Below are positions 27,798 through 37,577 of a DNA stretch of 64,000 nt, one piece after another (position 1 is the first letter of the stretch; each line of letters opens with the position of its first letter). The notes beneath the pieces are model-generated. The model worked only from the letters and a program-made list of their open reading frames with translations. It was not told the origin of the DNA and ran no database searches. Source of the stretch: Pseudoalteromonas prydzensis (GTDB taxonomy: Bacteria > Pseudomonadota > Gammaproteobacteria > Enterobacterales > Alteromonadaceae); assembly GCF_011050055.1 (NCBI RefSeq), contig NZ_DRGM01000210.1:1-64000 (forward strand), read 5' to 3'. The translations under genes were made by a program, and so were the position numbers.

Positions 27798-29057
27798 TCA
27801 TGAATTGCTTAAACGCTCGATTATCCTTTGTGTGAAATCACTGCAACTGAGGATAGTCGAGTTTTGCTGTTGCTCCTGTAAATCAAATGTCACTTCACCC
27901 GTATTTAATGTCTGCGCTAATGCATTTTCAATCGCCTGTGCGGCTTCATGCCAATCCATAAAACGCAGCATCATCACCGCACTTAACATACTGCTTGTGG
28001 GGTTAGCACTATTTTGCCCCGCGATCCGCGCAAATGTGCCATGGGTAGGTTCAAAAAAAGCCACTTCGTTATTCAAATTAGCCGCTGGCATAATGCCAAT
28101 GCCGCCTACTTGTGCGGTCAACATATCCGCTAAATAATCACCATTTTGATTAGTGGTTACGACTACATCAAATTGCTCTGGGGTCATTAACGCTTGCTGC
28201 AGCATATTATCGGCAATCACTTCTTTGATAATAAGCGGCGTTTGTCCTTCGCGGGGGATCTCTAGCCAGCGTCCATTACTATGTGCTTGCGCTGCAAATT
28301 CTCGTTCCGCCAAAGCAAATCCCCAACGCTTAAATGCACCATCTGTGAATTTAAGTACATTGCCTTTATGGACTAAGGTGACTGAGCTGCTATTTTCCGC
28401 CATGGCATAATGCAGCGCATAACGTACTAACCGCTCTGAGCCTTCTTTAGAGATATTTTTAATGCCAATTCCACACTGCTGATCAAATCGCAGCCGGGTT
28501 ACTCCCATCTCTTGGCATAAAAAATCCAGCATTTTTTCAGCTTCCACACTGCCCGCTTGCCATTCAATACCTGAGTAGACATCTTCTGAGCTATCACGAA
28601 TAACCACGATATTGGTATTTTCAGGGTGCTTTAATGGCGAAGGCAATGCACTGTAGCCCTTGATAGGGCGCATATTAACGAATAAATCCATTTCATGACG
28701 CAAAGCAACATTGAGTGAGCGAAAACCACCACCGATAGGGGTCGTTAGCGGCCCTTTTATTGCTATTTTAAATTGCCGAACGGCATGGATCGTCTCTTGA
28801 GGAAACCAATCGCCATCGTACAACTGCGCCGCTTTTTCACCATTAAACACTTCCATCCAATGAATTTGACGCTGCCCTTGGTAACATAATTGCACAGCAT
28901 GATTAACGAGATTACGCATGCATGGGGAAATATCTTGCCCTACGCCATCGCCATCAATATAAGCGATGATAGGTTGTTCAGGTATATGCCAAACACCTTT
29001 GTTATCAATCGTTATTTGTTCACCCTGAGGCGGAATTTCAATATGTTGATAACTCAT
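27798..29057 (-). CDS. icd: Isocitrate dehydrogenase, E. coli Icd type, with altered cofactor residues
   Basis: TCA-cycle enzyme oxidising isocitrate to 2-oxoglutarate. The 419-residue product aligns with E. coli Icd without numbering shift in the key region. Substrate residues are kept: Ser113 in GGFRSLNVALR, Tyr160 in SEDVYSGIEW and Lys230 in VHKGNVLKFTDGAF. The residues that bind the 2'-phosphate of NADP in E. coli (Lys344, Tyr345, Val351, Tyr391, Arg395) are Arg, Ile, Ala, Phe and Glu here. Ile345 and Ala351 are typical of NAD-dependent forms. The name icd is used for the family; cofactor choice is open. Single gene, convergent to the Cys/His-rich gene. Confidence 0.88.
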   Translation of the reverse strand: MSYQHIEIPPQGEQITIDNKGVWHIPEQPIIAYIDGDGVGQDISPCMRNLVNHAVQLCYQGQRQIHWMEVFNGEKAAQLYDGDWFPQETIHAVRQFKIAIKGPLTTPIGGGFRSLNVALRHEMDLFVNMRPIKGYSALPSPLKHPENTNIVVIRDSSEDVYSGIEWQAGSVEAEKMLDFLCQEMGVTRLRFDQQCGIGIKNISKEGSERLVRYALHYAMAENSSSVTLVHKGNVLKFTDGAFKRWGFALAEREFAAQAHSNGRWLEIPREGQTPLIIKEVIADNMLQQALMTPEQFDVVVTTNQNGDYLADMLTAQVGGIGIMPAANLNNEVAFFEPTHGTFARIAGQNSANPTSSMLSAVMMLRFMDWHEAAQAIENALAQTLNTGEVTFDLQEQQQNSTILSCSDFTQRIIERLSNS

Positions 29058-29190
29058 ACTATTGCCATGTTTTTGTTATAGAGTGTTGATACAACAATTA
29101 AACCATGGATATGATCCTATGTCGTGGCTCTGAGCGTTATACTTACCATTCAACAATAAAATAATGACGCTATTGCCGTGATATAACACT

Positions 29191-31893
29191 TTACGGCGTT
29201 GAGTGGCACACTATATCGTCGATTTCAGTGAGTACATTAGACACTAACTGGCTATCGAGAATAACCCTGTCTGCTTTCAATGCTTTATCTAACTTGAGTG
29301 CATGTTGATATAAAGTATCGCAATCGAACATACCTGCGGTCCCTTTTAACATATGTACACTTTGCGAAAAGCCGTCAATATCACCCTCCGCGTATTGCTT
29401 AGTCAGTGTATTTCGCTGTGCTTTTAAGCCATCAATGTATACTTGCTTGAGTGCTGCAAATTCATGCTCTGGGAGCTTCACTTCTTCATGCATTTCAATA
29501 TCTAAATAACTGGCGATTTTTTGACTAAACTCACTGCGATCAATCGGTTTACCGATATGGTCAATAAAGCCTTGTTTTAAATAGCGATCAATTTCATGCT
29601 TCATGGTATTAGCCGTTAACGCAACAATCGGTGTTGTTATACCCGTTGCCTGCATAATATGTATCGCTTGTTCGCCGTCCATTATCGGCATTTGAATATC
29701 TAATAATATTAAATCAAATTGATGATCTAAAGTCGCTTGCACTGCATCTTGGCCGTTTTCAACTGCGGTAACCGTCAACCCCATACGCTCTAAGATACGC
29801 TTAATAAGCTCACGGTTTTCAGGATGATCTTCGGCGACCAATACTTCGCCAACTAAGTTTCGTTGGCACTGACTCGGCAACTCTTTTGCTGTGCTTGCAG
29901 ATATTTCTTCAAAACTAGTGATCCAGCGCACTCGCGCTGGCATGTACAACGCCATAGTAAGACAGAATTCACTGCCACTGCCAACATGAGAATGAACGGT
30001 GATAGTGCCATCTAGTTTTTCAGCTAAACTTTTTGAAATATTTAAGCCAAGCCCAGTACCACCATATTGACGGGAAATCGATGAATCGGCCTGATAAAAT
30101 GGCGTAAATAGATCAGCTTGTTCGGCATCTGTCATACCAATGCCGGTGTCTTTCACTTTAATCACCAGCTGCTCTTCAGTACAACTCACCACTAATTGAA
30201 TATGCCCTACCGTGGTAAACTTTAATGCATTAGCAGTTAAATTTAATAATATCTGCCGTAATCGCGTTGGATCAGAGATTATCCAATCGGGCAATGGGAA
30301 TTGATAATCAACTTTAAATTTAAGGCCTTTATCACGTATTTGTTTACCCAGTAATGACTCAATGTTGGCTATGGTTGCAAATAAGTCAGTCTCAACTAAA
30401 TCAATCTCAAGACGATTAGCTTCAATTTTTGACATATCCAAGATATCATTAATTAAGCCCAAGACATGACGACTGTTTTGTAAAATAACCCGTATACCAT
30501 GATTGCGTTCATGGGGTTTGATATCACCTAAGATAATGCCATCTGCGTAGCCAATAATTGACGTCATGGGGGTACGAATTTCATGACTCATATTTGCTAA
30601 AAATCGGCTTTTCGCTTCACTGGCATCGCGCAGCTCTTCGGCTAATTGCTGTAACTCTTGGGTACGTAGTTGAACTTTTTGCTCTAGGTTTTTTGTCAGT
30701 TCAACATTTTCGTCGTGTAAAATACTAAATTTATTCGCGACTGCAAAAGCCAATAACATAGCATCGAGCGCAGTGCCTATTAAGCCGAGCAAGTATAAAT
30801 CAATCGTAATTTGTGGCAAAACACCTAAATTAGTGAGGTTTCCCACCATGTTCGGTATGGCCATCGCAAGGTAGGCAAATACAAAAAAACGGGCTGGCTT
30901 AAAGCCACTCATCCAACTGCGTATGCCTATGTACAAACCTAGGCATAAAGTCGCCCCCGTGACTATAGTCGCCCAGATAAAGCCAAAACCTGGCCATATT
31001 ATCGCAAAAGGCACCCCTGCGGTTGATACCACAGCGAGTATAAAAGATGCGTATGATAATTGCGGAAAGCTTTCTTTGAGTTTAAGTAAGCTATTGAAAA
31101 ATAAAATGTTCGTTAATGGTATTAGCACAAAGCCAACCCAGTGCAAATGAGAGCTGTAATAACCAAAAATTTGATCGGGGATATGAAAAAACTGGCTCCA
31201 AGCAAATACCCAACAGGCTGTAAACAAGGCGTAATAAAGATGAGTCACATCCCGTGCGCCAAAATAAATTAATAAGTTATACAAACCCAGCGCAATGCCT
31301 ACCCCAAAGCACAACATCATCACCATATTCTCGATGGTGATCTGCGCAAAGAAGTCTGAATAGGGTTTTAATACCAGTTTTGGCGGGGTATAAAAATAAT
31401 CGCTTTCATACTTAGTGATCATAAAATAGCGTTTGCCGGGGGTAAGCGTTATTTTATTACCATAATGAAAAGCAAATTCGTTTTTTTCGACGCCACCGCT
31501 CAAATAGCGTGCAAAGGCAATCGTAGGATCGGTCATATCATAGACGCGCGTTTCGATACGCGACACTAAGGTGTTGTAAGGAAACAACACTAATTCATCT
31601 AACTGAGTTTGATTTTCCAGCTCCACAACCAACCAATAACTGCCACCGAAATACGTGGTAGTGGATTGTGGTTGTTTATCATCAAGCCAGCTTTTGAGCT
31701 GCGAACTAGAGCGCGGAAAACCATCATTACTAGCGGCTAGTAACCTACCAACTTGGAACAAATTAATGTCTTGCTGTTGCTCAGTATATATAAATACATC
31801 AGGGGTTGTTGTTGCTCGCACTTCACAAGTATAAGTTGTTAATAGGCCAATAAAAATGACACTGCACAGACCATATACTACCTTTAACAACAT
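29191..31893 (-). CDS. Hybrid sensor histidine kinase (7TMR-DISM, HisKA, HATPase, REC, HPt)
   Basis: The 900-residue product has a signal peptide (to about residue 28), a periplasmic 7TMR-DISMED2 ligand domain (about 35-170), seven membrane helices (about 190-390), a coiled coil (395-425), a HisKA domain with NMSHEIRTPM (His about 437), an ATPase domain ending GGTGLGLNISKSL (about 610), a receiver domain (VLVAEDHPENRE, phospho-Asp about 730 in LILLDIQMPIMDG) and a C-terminal HPt domain (HMLKGTAG, about 847). It is thus a complete phosphorelay needing an outside response regulator. DISMED2 domains often bind carbohydrates or other small ligands. It lies 30 bases after a TonB receptor gene on the same strand. 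Confidence 0.9.
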   Translation of the reverse strand: MLLKVVYGLCSVIFIGLLTTYTCEVRATTTPDVFIYTEQQQDINLFQVGRLLAASNDGFPRSSSQLKSWLDDKQPQSTTTYFGGSYWLVVELENQTQLDELVLFPYNTLVSRIETRVYDMTDPTIAFARYLSGGVEKNEFAFHYGNKITLTPGKRYFMITKYESDYFYTPPKLVLKPYSDFFAQITIENMVMMLCFGVGIALGLYNLLIYFGARDVTHLYYALFTACWVFAWSQFFHIPDQIFGYYSSHLHWVGFVLIPLTNILFFNSLLKLKESFPQLSYASFILAVVSTAGVPFAIIWPGFGFIWATIVTGATLCLGLYIGIRSWMSGFKPARFFVFAYLAMAIPNMVGNLTNLGVLPQITIDLYLLGLIGTALDAMLLAFAVANKFSILHDENVELTKNLEQKVQLRTQELQQLAEELRDASEAKSRFLANMSHEIRTPMTSIIGYADGIILGDIKPHERNHGIRVILQNSRHVLGLINDILDMSKIEANRLEIDLVETDLFATIANIESLLGKQIRDKGLKFKVDYQFPLPDWIISDPTRLRQILLNLTANALKFTTVGHIQLVVSCTEEQLVIKVKDTGIGMTDAEQADLFTPFYQADSSISRQYGGTGLGLNISKSLAEKLDGTITVHSHVGSGSEFCLTMALYMPARVRWITSFEEISASTAKELPSQCQRNLVGEVLVAEDHPENRELIKRILERMGLTVTAVENGQDAVQATLDHQFDLILLDIQMPIMDGEQAIHIMQATGITTPIVALTANTMKHEIDRYLKQGFIDHIGKPIDRSEFSQKIASYLDIEMHEEVKLPEHEFAALKQVYIDGLKAQRNTLTKQYAEGDIDGFSQSVHMLKGTAGMFDCDTLYQHALKLDKALKADRVILDSQLVSNVLTEIDDIVCHSTP

Positions 31894-31923
31894 ACAATAG
31901 ACCTTCGTTTTATAAGCAAGTTA

Positions 31924-34188
31924 TTAAAATTGATAACTAACATCCAGACCATAGCGACGGCCTTCTCCTTTGAAGTCTTCTAGCATGCCAAGAAATGAAC
32001 TTAAATCAAATTTTAAATTGCTGTACTCGGTGTTGAATAAGTTTTTCCCCCAAAATACCAAACTCAGATTATCCAATTGATAACGAATATTACCATTTAC
32101 TAAGCTGTAACCATCTTGCATGGCATACGGATTTTGGTTTTGATCAAAGTAATACTCTGACTGATAATCAACAAGCAATTGTGTTGTTAAAGGGTTACCG
32201 GCAAGTTCTATACGATGTTCAACGCCGGCACTGACATTCCATTTTGATGTAAATGGTAAGCGGTTGTCAGTTAAACTATTACCTAAAGGATCTACAAACT
32301 CTTCAAATTCCGCATGGGGAATATAACCCAGTGCAAAACGCATCGAAACAGCATCTGTTGCTTGATAATCAATTTCGACTTCAAGCCCATAAATCACAGA
32401 GTCACCCACATTTTCAAGTAGTTGCACCGGTGGTTTTTGCACTGATTCAGAGGGCTGATTCATAAATACTTGCTGATCATTATAGTCGTAATAAAAAGCG
32501 GCCCAATTAAACCGGACACCTTGCGCTGGCCACCATGACTTTATACCAACCTCATGCGCATTTAAGCGCTCTTTACCGTAATCCGCTAATTCGGCTTGCT
32601 CAGGCGAAGATAAGAAACCACCATTATAGCCACCACTTTTGGCGCCATTAGCAAAGCGATAATAGCCGTGGGTTGTATCACTGATAAGGTAGTTCACTGC
32701 AAATTGACCAGAAAAACCATTGTCGGATTGCTGCCCTTGTACATGATAAAATGGCACTAAGATGCCGGCTAGATCCGTAGGATCTACGACAATATTTAGC
32801 TGTGCGACTGAGTCATAATCAAGTGACTCATACGAATAACGCAATCCTGCACTTATTAACCAGTCAGAATTAAGCTGGTAATCGAACTGGCTAAAAGCGG
32901 CAATATTTTGCGTATCAATTTGATTATCGTAAAAGAAGGTAGCGGTTAAGTCAGAGGCTAGAATACCCCGAAAATCGCGGAGTATATCATTAATGTTATC
33001 TTGTTTAATTGATTCATCCGCGTAGTACAAACCGCTCGTTAAAGTGTGCTCATCCCACTGCGTTTGCAGGCGTAGCTCTTGACTAAATAAGTGGGTATCA
33101 AGTCCTAAATTCCCTTCACATAAACGTGCTGGTGAACCATCACAATTAAACGCATGACTGCGCTCTAATTGCTTATAACTACTAATAGCAACAACTTCAT
33201 TGCTCTCATTTACTTGCCACTTAATATGTGCGCTGAATCCTTTACCATCCGTTTTGTGAGGCGAATCATTATTTACTTTCACGGTATAAAAATCATCACT
33301 GCCGTCATTAAAGCCAAAGTTGTCGAAGCAATTTGTTGAACCCGCTTGACTAGGGCTACATAGTTCACCTGTTAATGGGTTAGCAACTACACCGATGTTC
33401 CCCACTGGCTGTACAATTCCTTGCCAATCTTCTAAGTGCCCTTGCAGTAGTAATTGTACATCAGCAAAATCACTTAATATTGATAACCGAGCATTAGTTT
33501 GCTCCATTCCCGCCGTCGGTGCTTGGGTAAAAACGTTGTTTGTTGAGTATTCATAATCTTGATGATTAATAGCAACCCGAAATGCAGTATTAGCACTCAA
33601 TTGATTGTTATACATAGCATCAATGTTAAATGCGTTGTTATTTGCTATACCCGCTGTTAAATACCCCGACTCGTTAAATTCAGGGCGTTTAGTGCGAATT
33701 AAAATTGCTCCGCCAGTTGCATTACGACCAAATAAAGTGCCTTGCGGACCACGCAAAATATCCACTTGCTCAATATCAAAAAAATTTACAATTTGATTGC
33801 TTGCTGAGCCTACGGCAACATCATCAACATAAATGGCCACAGGAGACGTATTCGCAGTATTATAATCAACTAAACCAACACCACGGATATTAACCGCAGG
33901 CGGCGTACCTTCTGCGGCATTTTGACTAATTTTTAAATTAGGCGCGAACACCGACAGTTCAGTTGAATCTTTGTAATGCTGATTTTTTAAGCTATCCCCT
34001 TTTACCTGACTTATTGCAATACTGACATCTTCAATTGCTTGCGCTCGCTTTTGCGCATACACTTCAATCACTTCTAGGCCACTTTTGGCGACATGCTCAT
34101 CTTGTGCTTGCGCAAGCGCAGATAAAACCAGGCTCGATGAGCACAGTAGCAATATACTATTTGACAAAGCTGAACTGTGGCTTTTCAT
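31924..34188 (-). CDS. TonB-dependent outer-membrane receptor
   Basis: The product (754 residues from the ATG at 34188) has a signal peptide ending near AQAQDEH, a TonB box-like segment (LEVIEVYAQKRAQAIEDV), a plug domain (about 55-165, NLKISQNAAEGTPPAVNIRGVG, and VEQVDILRGPQGTLFGRNAT), and a beta-barrel ending in YGLDVSYQF, with the terminal Phe needed for outer-membrane assembly. The plug motif is of the type used for siderophores and other ligands. An upstream ATG at 34215 adds nine residues and is less likely. It sits between the FAD-oxidoreductase gene and the sensor kinase gene, all on the minus strand. Confidence 0.9.
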   Translation of the reverse strand: MKSHSSALSNSILLLCSSSLVLSALAQAQDEHVAKSGLEVIEVYAQKRAQAIEDVSIAISQVKGDSLKNQHYKDSTELSVFAPNLKISQNAAEGTPPAVNIRGVGLVDYNTANTSPVAIYVDDVAVGSASNQIVNFFDIEQVDILRGPQGTLFGRNATGGAILIRTKRPEFNESGYLTAGIANNNAFNIDAMYNNQLSANTAFRVAINHQDYEYSTNNVFTQAPTAGMEQTNARLSILSDFADVQLLLQGHLEDWQGIVQPVGNIGVVANPLTGELCSPSQAGSTNCFDNFGFNDGSDDFYTVKVNNDSPHKTDGKGFSAHIKWQVNESNEVVAISSYKQLERSHAFNCDGSPARLCEGNLGLDTHLFSQELRLQTQWDEHTLTSGLYYADESIKQDNINDILRDFRGILASDLTATFFYDNQIDTQNIAAFSQFDYQLNSDWLISAGLRYSYESLDYDSVAQLNIVVDPTDLAGILVPFYHVQGQQSDNGFSGQFAVNYLISDTTHGYYRFANGAKSGGYNGGFLSSPEQAELADYGKERLNAHEVGIKSWWPAQGVRFNWAAFYYDYNDQQVFMNQPSESVQKPPVQLLENVGDSVIYGLEVEIDYQATDAVSMRFALGYIPHAEFEEFVDPLGNSLTDNRLPFTSKWNVSAGVEHRIELAGNPLTTQLLVDYQSEYYFDQNQNPYAMQDGYSLVNGNIRYQLDNLSLVFWGKNLFNTEYSNLKFDLSSFLGMLEDFKGEGRRYGLDVSYQF

Positions 34189-34297
34189 AAGACAATAAAC
34201 CTTAATACCGAACATATGTAAACATACTGTAATTAGTTGTGATTATAGACTAATTTATTGATTAAAGTCGCCTAAATAACCGATGCTGTGGTTAGTT

Positions 34298-36541
34298 TTA
34301 TAGCGAGTTAAACGCATCCTCACCACTGATCTGCTGCGGATACCCGCATAGTGCGCGCGCTGTTTGCATGCCAGCCATCACAGCAGCTTCTACACAGCCC
34401 GCATTAACACCTGTTTTTATCCAATCACCGGTGATCAATAGATTACTAAACACGGTACCATCCGTTGCTAAACGGTATTGGCTAGAACCTGTAACCGACA
34501 ACACATAGCGTTCACTAGGATCGACATTTACACGCCAATATTGTTGATCTAATCGCGCTTGATCCGTTGCATCATCCGCATACAATACCGACCAATCAAA
34601 GTCACTATTGTTATATGCTAACGGCCATAACGGCTGCAAATTAGTCGTTACCAATTGTGTTAAATTTGCTTTGACTTGTGCTGTAGCTCTGGTTGGAAAG
34701 CTGTGATCGCTTTGCGGCGGATATGCTTGGCAGGGAAATGCACTACAAAAATAAGCAATATTCTGTGGCGCATTGTTTTCTGGCCACTGCTCTTTTTCAA
34801 CTAAATTTTGCATTGCAGCCCAAGTATCAAATGGTTCACTAAAACCACTCAAAATAGGCCCTTCTTCGCTTGGCGGCATATATTGCCAGCCCAACTGTTG
34901 ATCTGTTTTAGTTAACCAAAGCTGACTCGCCTGTGTTGCTACTGTAAGCACATTTTTCGCTTGTGCAGCAAAGTTTTCGTCTATTGCTAATAATTGCGGG
35001 CAAACATGTTCTAGTGATGCAACCGAAACCCCCAGGATCAGCCGATCAAAATCCTCCTTAAACTGCAGTGTTTTAGTGGGCAGCGAAGCGCCAAAATGCG
35101 TTTCATAACACCCAGGCCAATCACTCCAAAATGATTCTAAATTTATATTATGCTGTTGTAATAACTCAGCTTGTTCTAAGTCTATTTGTTGATAAAGTGG
35201 CTCACTTGGCCAACAAGGTAAATTTTTCACATTAACTAATGGCTGATATTCTGCACTCGTATTTAAACTCACTTGTTGTTGCAATAACACTGTAGCAACA
35301 CAGTGTTGGCCATTGTCATCTGCCCCTGGGGTGAGCTGTTGCAGTTGGTGAAAGAACTCAAACTTAACGCCTCTTTGTTTTAATAGTTCATACAATGGCG
35401 CAAAAATAACATCGCCCATTCCCGCCTGCATTTTCCACATTACCCCACCGCGATAACATAATGCAATTCTGAGCATCGCAAGTGCAGCAACTCCCGCTTC
35501 TACATTTGGTTTATTAAAATCCCCCTGAGGATAGGCAAACACTAAATCATAAAATCCTCGCACAGGCGCAGAATCGACACTGTATTGTTTATTTGCACCA
35601 TTTTTTAATAACCACTGGCGAAAGTCATACTTGTTAATTACAGCAAAACCATCACGGTAAACTTTATCTTTAATCAATCCAACCAGCATCGCTATCGCTA
35701 AATCGGCACAAATATAAATACGCCTCAGCTGTGCATTCTCATCCAGCAACTCGGTTAACTCTTGGTTGATCCAGCGTTTTAGTTTTCTGACGATATACCA
35801 AATCACTAAACTATCTTTCTTCTCAGAAATTTGTGGCTGCAGTGTGTGGTTACTTTGCACAAAGCTATTTAATTTATCGACAAGTAAACTAGGTGTTGAA
35901 GTGATTTCTTGATTGAGATTTTGTATATCGTTGGTAAACGTTTGCCATGCCTCACTGCCATCAGAAACCAGCGTTTGAATTTGTTGATGAAAATGACGTA
36001 GTAGGTATCTATCTCGTGATTTTTTCGTCGTTAATTGCGTGCTTTTAGCTTGGTTACTAGCGGCAGATTCAAATTGTGGTATCCATTCTTTCAGCCATGC
36101 CAGGGTCATTTTCACAAAGTCCCATACGGTAATATCTAAACTACCATTCGCTGGGTTGCCCGGTAAAACGGGAAAATCGATAGGCCACGTTTGCCACTGC
36201 TCATCAATGTACTCCTCAAGGGCAATAAAACTATGCGGTTTAAGTGCTTGTTGCCAAGTGCTCAGCGCACTCGTTGGCGGTCGCTGTAGCTTGTCATAGA
36301 CAGTTTCAATGGTTTTAAAACTATTCACATAGGCACCAAACCAGACATGCAAACCATGCTCTTCAATACGTTGCCCCATTGCGGCATTACGGCCACTGGC
36401 GCCTTTTCCTCCTAAACGCCAACCTTGTTGATACACAGTAAGGTGTCTTTTTTGCTGCCAATTAGGTTGTTCAGTCAGGTATAAAGCAGCCGTCATTGCC
36501 GCAACACCACCACCAATAATAACTATTTTTTCTTGTGCCAT
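34298..36541 (-). CDS. FAD-dependent oxidoreductase, amine oxidase / carotenoid desaturase-like, with large insertion
   Basis: The 747-residue product starts at MAQEKIVIIGGGVAAMTAA, a Rossmann FAD-binding motif, followed by WRLGGKGASGRN. The C-terminal FAD motif of the amine-oxidase superfamily is present (GDWIKTGVNAGCVEAAVMAG). About 200 residues of predicted helix in the middle (about 150-340) lengthen it beyond the usual 450-500 residues of phytoene-desaturase-type enzymes. The substrate is unknown. The gene follows the acetoacetate-decarboxylase-like gene by ten bases, so they are probably cotranscribed and act on one pathway. The ATG at 36541 is chosen over 36589 because it directly precedes the FAD motif. 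Confidence 0.8.
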   Translation of the reverse strand: MAQEKIVIIGGGVAAMTAALYLTEQPNWQQKRHLTVYQQGWRLGGKGASGRNAAMGQRIEEHGLHVWFGAYVNSFKTIETVYDKLQRPPTSALSTWQQALKPHSFIALEEYIDEQWQTWPIDFPVLPGNPANGSLDITVWDFVKMTLAWLKEWIPQFESAASNQAKSTQLTTKKSRDRYLLRHFHQQIQTLVSDGSEAWQTFTNDIQNLNQEITSTPSLLVDKLNSFVQSNHTLQPQISEKKDSLVIWYIVRKLKRWINQELTELLDENAQLRRIYICADLAIAMLVGLIKDKVYRDGFAVINKYDFRQWLLKNGANKQYSVDSAPVRGFYDLVFAYPQGDFNKPNVEAGVAALAMLRIALCYRGGVMWKMQAGMGDVIFAPLYELLKQRGVKFEFFHQLQQLTPGADDNGQHCVATVLLQQQVSLNTSAEYQPLVNVKNLPCWPSEPLYQQIDLEQAELLQQHNINLESFWSDWPGCYETHFGASLPTKTLQFKEDFDRLILGVSVASLEHVCPQLLAIDENFAAQAKNVLTVATQASQLWLTKTDQQLGWQYMPPSEEGPILSGFSEPFDTWAAMQNLVEKEQWPENNAPQNIAYFCSAFPCQAYPPQSDHSFPTRATAQVKANLTQLVTTNLQPLWPLAYNNSDFDWSVLYADDATDQARLDQQYWRVNVDPSERYVLSVTGSSQYRLATDGTVFSNLLITGDWIKTGVNAGCVEAAVMAGMQTARALCGYPQQISGEDAFNSL

Positions 36542-36551
36542 GCTGATGCCT

Positions 36552-37508
36552 TTACACTGGGAGTATTTGTGTTGCTTGAAGTTGATCAAAATCCATTTTG
36601 ATATAAAACGGCAGATGCACTGCTTGTGCTCCTAGCTGTAAACCAAACATTTGCGCTAAAGGGAAGCTATCTAATTGCTGCAAATGTAGCTGATAATCAC
36701 CACTGAGTAGCTTAAATTGATGGATTTTTTTTATTTCTGAAGGAGAGTGCATAACAGCTTGATAGACCGCCTTATCACCTTGCCCATCGGGAAATTGTTT
36801 GAATAGTATTTGATCCATCTGCGGATTGACAAAACCCTGCAACAGCTGTTTTAACAGCGACAGATCAATGCCAAGATGATCTCCATCGAACAAATTAGCA
36901 ACCTGTTCACCAAAATTTTCCAATGCAGATAACAAGCCATCACTTTGCATAGTCGCGTTTTTCGTGACCGTAAACAGCTGCTGTGATTGTAATTTTGAAG
37001 TTGGCGAAAAATGCTTAAAGCAATCAAGCGATACTGAGAAATCAGTGAGTTGCTCAACTGAGCTAGGCATCTGATAATCGCATAAATATTTATTGTAACC
37101 CCATGTTTCTCTACCGTTTATTAATGCATAAACATTATTTACGCAAATAAACGCCGGATACCAATAAAGATGGGTAATATCTTCATCATTGTCCTGCTTC
37201 TCTACCTTTGCGATCGGTAGCCAAATAATAATATCAGTCTCTTGCATCCAGCCATGCTCACTAAAGGGCGGCGTTAATGAGGCTATTTTTTCTATATCCG
37301 TAAAAGTCAGTAATGCGTATGCACCGATCCCTTTAAAATACAGCTCATCCGTTGCTACGATATTAAGTGTCGCATCGATATAGTGTTGAACTTTGAGCTG
37401 GTCAATTTTTGCAAAAAAACCATACATGTTTGCATTAGTCATTCGACATGGTGGCTTTGCAACAGGGTTTGATAAAAAGTGACTATAAGGAGGCAGTGGT
37501 ACGGTCAT
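36552..37508 (-). CDS. Acetoacetate decarboxylase-like protein
   Basis: The 318-residue product contains the signature of the acetoacetate decarboxylase superfamily, NGRETWGYNKYLCD (about 131-144), which corresponds to GRExxGxPKKL. The lysine that forms the Schiff base is kept (Lys140), but the next residue, a second Lys that lowers its pKa in the clostridial enzyme, is Tyr, and the preceding Pro is Asn. This suggests another reaction, such as a cyclase, aldolase-type or hydration step seen in distant family members, or a ligand-binding role. It is about 70 residues longer than the clostridial enzyme. Next gene downstream is the FAD oxidoreductase. Confidence 0.75.
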   Translation of the reverse strand: MTVPLPPYSHFLSNPVAKPPCRMTNANMYGFFAKIDQLKVQHYIDATLNIVATDELYFKGIGAYALLTFTDIEKIASLTPPFSEHGWMQETDIIIWLPIAKVEKQDNDEDITHLYWYPAFICVNNVYALINGRETWGYNKYLCDYQMPSSVEQLTDFSVSLDCFKHFSPTSKLQSQQLFTVTKNATMQSDGLLSALENFGEQVANLFDGDHLGIDLSLLKQLLQGFVNPQMDQILFKQFPDGQGDKAVYQAVMHSPSEIKKIHQFKLLSGDYQLHLQQLDSFPLAQMFGLQLGAQAVHLPFYIKMDFDQLQATQILPV

Positions 37509-37577
37509 GATTTATAATTATTTTGTTAGATAAAAAAATAAGTATAGCCAAAAATTATTACAAGGTAGTAATTTAAG

